From assembly GCA_003194525.1 (NCBI GenBank), contig NBIV01000019.1, positions 248,001 to 312,000 of the forward strand: a stretch of DNA of 64,000 nt, in the 5' to 3' direction. This stretch comes from Gracilariopsis chorda (lineage: Eukaryota > Rhodophyta > Florideophyceae > Gracilariales > Gracilariaceae). Shown here piece after piece: positions 59,101 through 64,000 of the stretch (the stretch's first letter is position 1; each line of letters opens with the position of its first letter). The notes under the pieces were generated by a model. It saw only the letters and a list, made by a program, of their open reading frames with translations. It did not search any database and was not told the origin of the DNA. The position numbers were made by a program, and so were the translations under genes.

Positions 59101-61207
59101 GGTTGTTGACCCGTCGTCTGGAAATATCAATGATGACTGAGATTTGTTAAGGACCACCATCTGCCTTTATGATATGATGAACTCCAAAGGAGACACTGTG
59201 AAACTCTTCAAGAGACAATTTGGTGACGTTGAACCTCGTCGGGGACTGTTGAAGTTGAGCACCACTACTGTGTTAATATATGTCTCACGGAGCATGTCCA
59301 TAGGCGTGGAATTGGAATTATCAGGTGCAATCAAGATTGAAAACAGCTTGCAACGGTGCACGGGAATTTTAATATCGTGATTTTTTTAGCCTGCCACGGC
59401 GCGTGCCCTGCGCGCAGGTGAGTCGCTACTGCTGTGCCCTCTTGAGATTTGTTGGCCACAGTTGTGACGTACGGCTGGTGAGGTGCACGCGTGCTATTAC
59501 CCGACCAATTGGGACGTTGGAAATCACCGTGCACGGTCTAACCGCCACTCTGCCCGGTGAGTGCAATGCGCGAGCTTCTCTGTCGCCACGGATACGTTCA
59601 ATGGTCTTGACTACCCTTCTGGGATTTGGAAATTTACCGCCTCGCAGTTACTGCTCCGTCATGGAAGTTTTGAAACCCATTCCACAATGGGGTAGAACAG
59701 ATTTCAGAGGTACCCTTTTGTGGTCATTTGGGCACCGTTAACGGTTTTGGAAGTCTCGTATAGGCGAAGGAATTTGTCAAACCCTCAGGGTGCTCTCGTT
59801 TGCTCCGTTTCCGGAAAGCTCCTGTGAGGGTGTGCCAGCAACATGTACGGACCTCCGCGAGGACGACCGAACACTAGGTTAGTGATATGAAGCCGCAGAC
59901 GGTCATCAGACTGAGCACTCACCACATGGTGTGGTCAGACGCATTATGCGTGGCGTGCATACCCGAAGCTGGGGGTTGTTCTACGACATCCGATGTCACG
60001 CATACACCTCGTGGAGGAGATTATGGATTCAATCGTTAACCTAACTAGGGACGCTACGTCGTGTTATAATTTACTTTTCTGGGTGGCTATACCTCCAGTT
60101 TTGCGTGATTGTCGTTCATGATCATCCGATATCGGAGTGCTGGTGATAGTGAACACAACGTATGACTGTGCGCTGTGCGACTCAGAAGAGTTCAAATGCA
60201 AAACCCTGCAGGACGTTGATCTTCCACCTGGGGTTACAGTTATCCATGGTGGATGAGGAACCTCGAAATGTGTACACCTGCTTTCACAGGTTCGTGACGG
60301 TCCGCAGAGTGCGTCATGTCTACACTTCGGAAGGAGAGTCACTGCGTCAAATCCGATGGTACGGATGCTGTCCTGAAGAGTATGTAGAAGTGCAAATAGG
60401 ACCCCTACCTAGGTGCAAAGTGCTGTGTTGCTACCCAAGAATTTGGTTTTTTCTACCTCCAGAAAGAGTGATCCGAAAACGGAAACGCGCCAGCAAGACC
60501 TCGACGCGAGGGATGATGGACTCAACTGAGTACTGCTGGAAGTATCTCAAAGGAGATTTTGGGAGGGACCCGATCTTCCTGATCTTGGTTTTCGCTGAGG
60601 ATTCGGAAGATAGTGCATCACCGATTACCGGCATATTTCGAATTGAAGTTAGAAGGACTCAAGGAGTGGAGAGGAGAGAGAACCGTTAATAGGGAAGAAG
60701 AAGATGTACCACAGGCTATTCTGGATGGAAACTGTCATCAAGCGGTGTACTGCATGCGGCAGAGCTCAACCCCGCTGTCGGTGAACAATTACGACCCGCT
60801 TACGGGAGAAAACCACCATCGTTGGTTCGGTCGGATGAATGTGGCCTGCAACGGCCCAGTTGATCGGTTGCCACCGCAGGGTTCGGGACTTGCACCTGAA
60901 CTGGGCACTCACATGGCCCACAATCCACAGCGAGAACGCAACACCAAAGATGGTTGCCGTATTCGAACCAACTGGTTTGGAGAGTCCGCCACATGGGATG
61001 TTCCTCACGCTAGCACCCGATTTTGGGAGAGTTATCTCTAAGGTGTTCAACCCACTGGTGGTACTCATGATTTCAGCCCCTCAATGAGTGAAAAGAAGAT
61101 GATTGACCCAAACTGGGGATGTACTCATGCTAAGTGTCGGTATCGTTCGCTTTCGGTCGTCGTCGCCCGTCAAGTCTGCCGTGTTCCTCGAACTAAGGAG
61201 GGGGATA
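56161..61207 (+). mobile_element. Array unit 5
   Basis: LTR 56161-57086, primer-binding site 57091, polypurine tract 61195-61205. Shares GTCATCATCTTG and CCCCTAAAGTCACCAAAGG (near 57955-57995) with unit 6. A C-to-T-type change makes an internal stop of the other units a sense codon near 58691. Confidence 0.9.
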
Positions 61208-64000
61208 TGTGGAGCAAAACATCTCCTTTGGGAGTTGCTTTTACCCTCCTTAGAGGCATTAACGATGTACGGATTTGCCCAAATTGTGGGTTCAATTGTG
61301 ACAATCTTCGGTGTGAATTTTCCCCTTCAGGTGAGTTCTAGATGGACTGGTACAGGACAAACGCGTGGCATGCGTGGGAATTGTTGGCTCGAAGTTCGGA
61401 ATTCATTTACCAGGATAGCTTAATTTGGACCCTGACACTGGGTCCTCCACGTGTATGGCCCTGAGAAGGTGTGCACTAATTTCTTATATTAGTTTACATG
61501 TTTCTAGTGAACCCTTCTTAGGTGGGAGTGACCTCACGGTCGCAAGTTCACAGTAAACTAAACCAAGGTTGGTCTTCAAAACCATCACTCTAGTCTGACA
61601 AACTAGAGCGGGCTCTGGTCGCAACTGCCCTCGTAGGTTCACGAATCCATCTGGAGAGTAACCACGTTTGGTTTCAGTACGACTAACCCCTCGGGACCGC
61701 TCACGACATCTGTGTAACTACACTGACCGTGGGTCTAACCTTACTCTGTTTATCTTGTGTATCCTGTTGCAGGACAGATCTCCGCCGCAGTATTGGGTTG
61801 TTTCGTTGGTTGTTGTTTTTATTTTACCCTTGATTCTCGGGTCTGCTGCCGCTTTGAGCACGACCCTTTCCCCCTGGTTGTTTGCTTCTTTTCCCTCTTT
61901 GGGACACTACATTTGCTGAGTACGCTGTCTACGTCCCCTCAATTGGATTCTTCTCTGATCCCGTTCCTCTCAGGGTTCTTCGTATTCACCTCTGCAGATA
62001 GAGCCAGTAACCACCTTTAGATTCACACCCAACACTCGTGTGGAGTAGAGGGCTCGTCTACTAAGTCTACCCTCCATAGGGAGCAAGGACTTGGACGCCT
62101 TGAGAGCTACAACCCGCACGGGTTTTGCTCCTAAAGTGGTCTCCTGACTTAGAATCCATATTTGGGATTGCAGTTTGGAACCATTCTTGGTCGCTTGAAG
62201 GATTCACCCGTTTTCGGGAGACGTTCTGGAAGCCGTATTCCGGATAGTGAAGGACTCCTTCGTGAGGATTGAAAGTCAGCGAACCTGCATTGTAGGTTTC
62301 CTGAAGAAGTTCTTTTTGTGTTCGTTATTCACTCTTTGGAAGTCTTGTGATCAAATATTTTGTTGCCCCGAACAGGTTCGGTATTCTATCTGCAGTATGA
62401 TGCCGCAGGTCCCTGGTCTTTGGAACGTCTTCACTCAATCCGTTGTGTCGGCGAAAATCGCCTACATAAGGTTGAGGAGGTCAGTACCCGAGAGGCGGGA
62501 TGATAACAACCTGGATCCGAACCTTCGGAGAGCACCTTCAGCTGCATTGGGACCTGGAGAGGTTGACATGGTAGCCTAACAGGTTACGACGCCATTGGCA
62601 ATTGACTGTGGTGATTGCGGTGCTGCTGAGTTCACTCATTTAGAGTTCATCATGGAGAAGGCCCTTGCGGCTCATGTGGATCTTCAAAGGAGTGTTGTTT
62701 CGAATGGGATTTATTCTAGTTCCCTTGAACAGGGTGAACCACTTGCGGTGAGTCCCGGTCTGAAAAACTAGATCTGGGATATCTGTCATTGGCACAGGGG
62801 TCATTCAAACTTGAAGCCTTGGTCTCACTCCCAATCCGGGATGCGTTTTTTTGGATATATCCGTATACACATCGAATTCAAATCCTCCATGGAGTCGACT
62901 CGCAACCCTGAGTGTCGTCACCATTTCATGGGTTCTAACGTTGCTTCGCTTGAAACCCCGGTTCAGATTGTACTTTGGATTCATTGGCCTCTTTAGAGAG
63001 TCATCATCTTGTTTGATTTGGTCCCCTAAAGTCACCAAAGGATCAGGATTCAACCGTTCTTCCGGTTTAGGATGCGTGGTTTACTTCTGTTTCGTGAGGT
63101 ACTACTGTCACTGTTTAGATGTTTCGTTATTGCTTGTTCACAGACCATTCAGGATCCTCTTTTTGAGGTACTGAGACCCGAAGGAGCGGGTAGTGACGTT
63201 GTTTACGTTCTTGTTTTGTTTTTGTTTGTTCACCGATCTGGTGTTATCGAGGTTTCGAATTTTACACAAGTTGGGTTGTGATGGTTTTCCCTCCGCCTTG
63301 TTGGGACTCGCGTCTCCGCTTGCATGGGTTTTCCCATCACGGGAGATTCTTTTCGTCTCATTTGAGAGCTCTCCAAACTTTGGATTATCCTCAAGGGATG
63401 AGTGGCCTTCAGAGACACATCTTTACCTCTGTTGGTGATTCTTCCGCACCTAGATCGAAGATTTACCGATATATCGGTCGCTACCTAAAAGAACTGGGCC
63501 TAATCCCTCAAGGGCTCAGTTGCATAACTTTTGCTGAGTTACTCCTCTATCAGAGGTGACACTGCGTTTTGGATTTCTCCCTGAGTAGTGAAAGGAGGGC
63601 AGTATTCCTTCAAAGGCTGTCTCGGCGTGAGCCGGTCAACCCACAGATGGGAGTTCTACTGTTCCTAAATTGAAGATGCATGACCCGACTGACTCGGTTA
63701 CAAACGCTCGAATACCTTACCGTTTGGGTTGCGAAGTAATCAACAATTTGGTTGGAAACTCTGTCAGGAATTAAATGGATACCCTTATTAAGGGAGACGT
63801 TATCGATGGTCCAGAACGAGGGAATATTCGCTTTGTCGCGAGACGCTCGCCGCAGTGGTGCTTCAACAGGTCTTACCCTTTGTTGGGTCTATTTACAACT
63901 GCGATACAGTTACTCCGAATGCTACGGGTACAGATTCGCAGTTACACCCACGTTGGGTTCGCAATTGTATCACTCGTTCAGTCTGGGACACTTTCAGTAA
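61208..64000 (+). mobile_element. Array unit 6, cut by the window edge
   Basis: LTR 61208-62132, ending CCT where the others have CCA; primer-binding site 62137. The last base of the window lies about 2.8 kb into the unit, so the right end of the array is not seen. Confidence 0.88.

Larger units (their letters stand above)
35977..64000 (+). repeat. Head-to-tail tandem array of a 5.05 kb LTR-element unit (5.55 copies in window)
   Basis: Six copies begin at 35977, 41022, 46069, 51115, 56161 and 61208, giving periods of 5045, 5047, 5046, 5046 and 5047 bp; the last runs off the right edge. Copies differ by only about one or two bases per hundred by eye. Each full unit is read as LTR (about 926 bp), primer-binding site, internal region, polypurine tract, next LTR. 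The array therefore has the form LTR-internal-LTR-internal with single LTRs between internals. Such arrays can arise by unequal recombination between LTRs. No reverse transcriptase, integrase or protease is recognisable in the unit. The true copy number cannot be known from this window. Confidence 0.95.

Noticed and set aside
35977-64000. Array as ribosomal DNA or a 5S gene cluster
   Set aside because: The period would fit, but I find no rRNA-like conserved stretch. LTR signals explain the unit better.
35977-64000. CRISPR or bacterial-type repeat array
   Set aside because: The repeats are 5 kb, contiguous and without spacers, and the whole window is eukaryotic.
1-64000. tRNA genes
   Set aside because: I scanned for B-box-like GTTCGA sequences (for example 3301, 15136 and the IN/LTR region), but none has a matching A box and cloverleaf arms.

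Overview
The window is nuclear DNA of a eukaryote, dominated by transposable elements. The evidence is a Helitron, a chromodomain Ty3-type retrotransposon, a Ty1/copia-type retrotransposon, C2H2 zinc-finger genes, single-exon genes with TATA boxes and long gene-poor spacers. The compact, intronless genes amid many LTR elements and the GPR1/FUN34/YaaH transporter would fit a red alga or another protist, but this placement is inference and nothing here proves the taxon.

Layout. 1-3002 is the 3' part of a Helitron Rep-helicase gene, entering from the left edge and cut by one in-frame stop. 3.0-17.1 kb holds the only plausible host-type genes: a minus-strand five-finger C2H2 protein (4234-5319), a six-helix acetate/ammonium-type transporter (12423-13172) and a plus-strand three-finger protein (15608-16180). 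They are bracketed by two matching sequence modules in opposite orientation (about 3819-3960 and 16903-17105), each with TAGCTTGTAG motifs at 33-34 bp spacing. The rest of this region is gene-poor, with hairpins and GTCAGTCA-type motifs.

20818-32160 is one old, nearly complete chromovirus: two LTRs, primer-binding site, gag, protease, reverse transcriptase, RNase H, integrase, chromodomain, polypurine tract and a 4-of-5 bp target duplication. It is broken by many stops and some frameshifts. A long coding-like antisense frame lies between its chromodomain and 3' LTR. 32980-35976 is a decayed copia-type gag-pol, cut at its reverse transcriptase active-site box.

35977-64000 starts exactly there: a head-to-tail array of a unit of about 5046 bp, with five full copies and a sixth running off the window. 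Each unit appears to be one LTR (about 926 bp), a primer-binding site, an internal region without recognisable pol, and a polypurine tract directly before the next LTR. The chromovirus and the array unit share nearly the same primer-binding site and polypurine tract. I infer that the array is a tandemly amplified, pol-less LTR element whose ancestor could have used the machinery of a relative of the neighbouring chromovirus.
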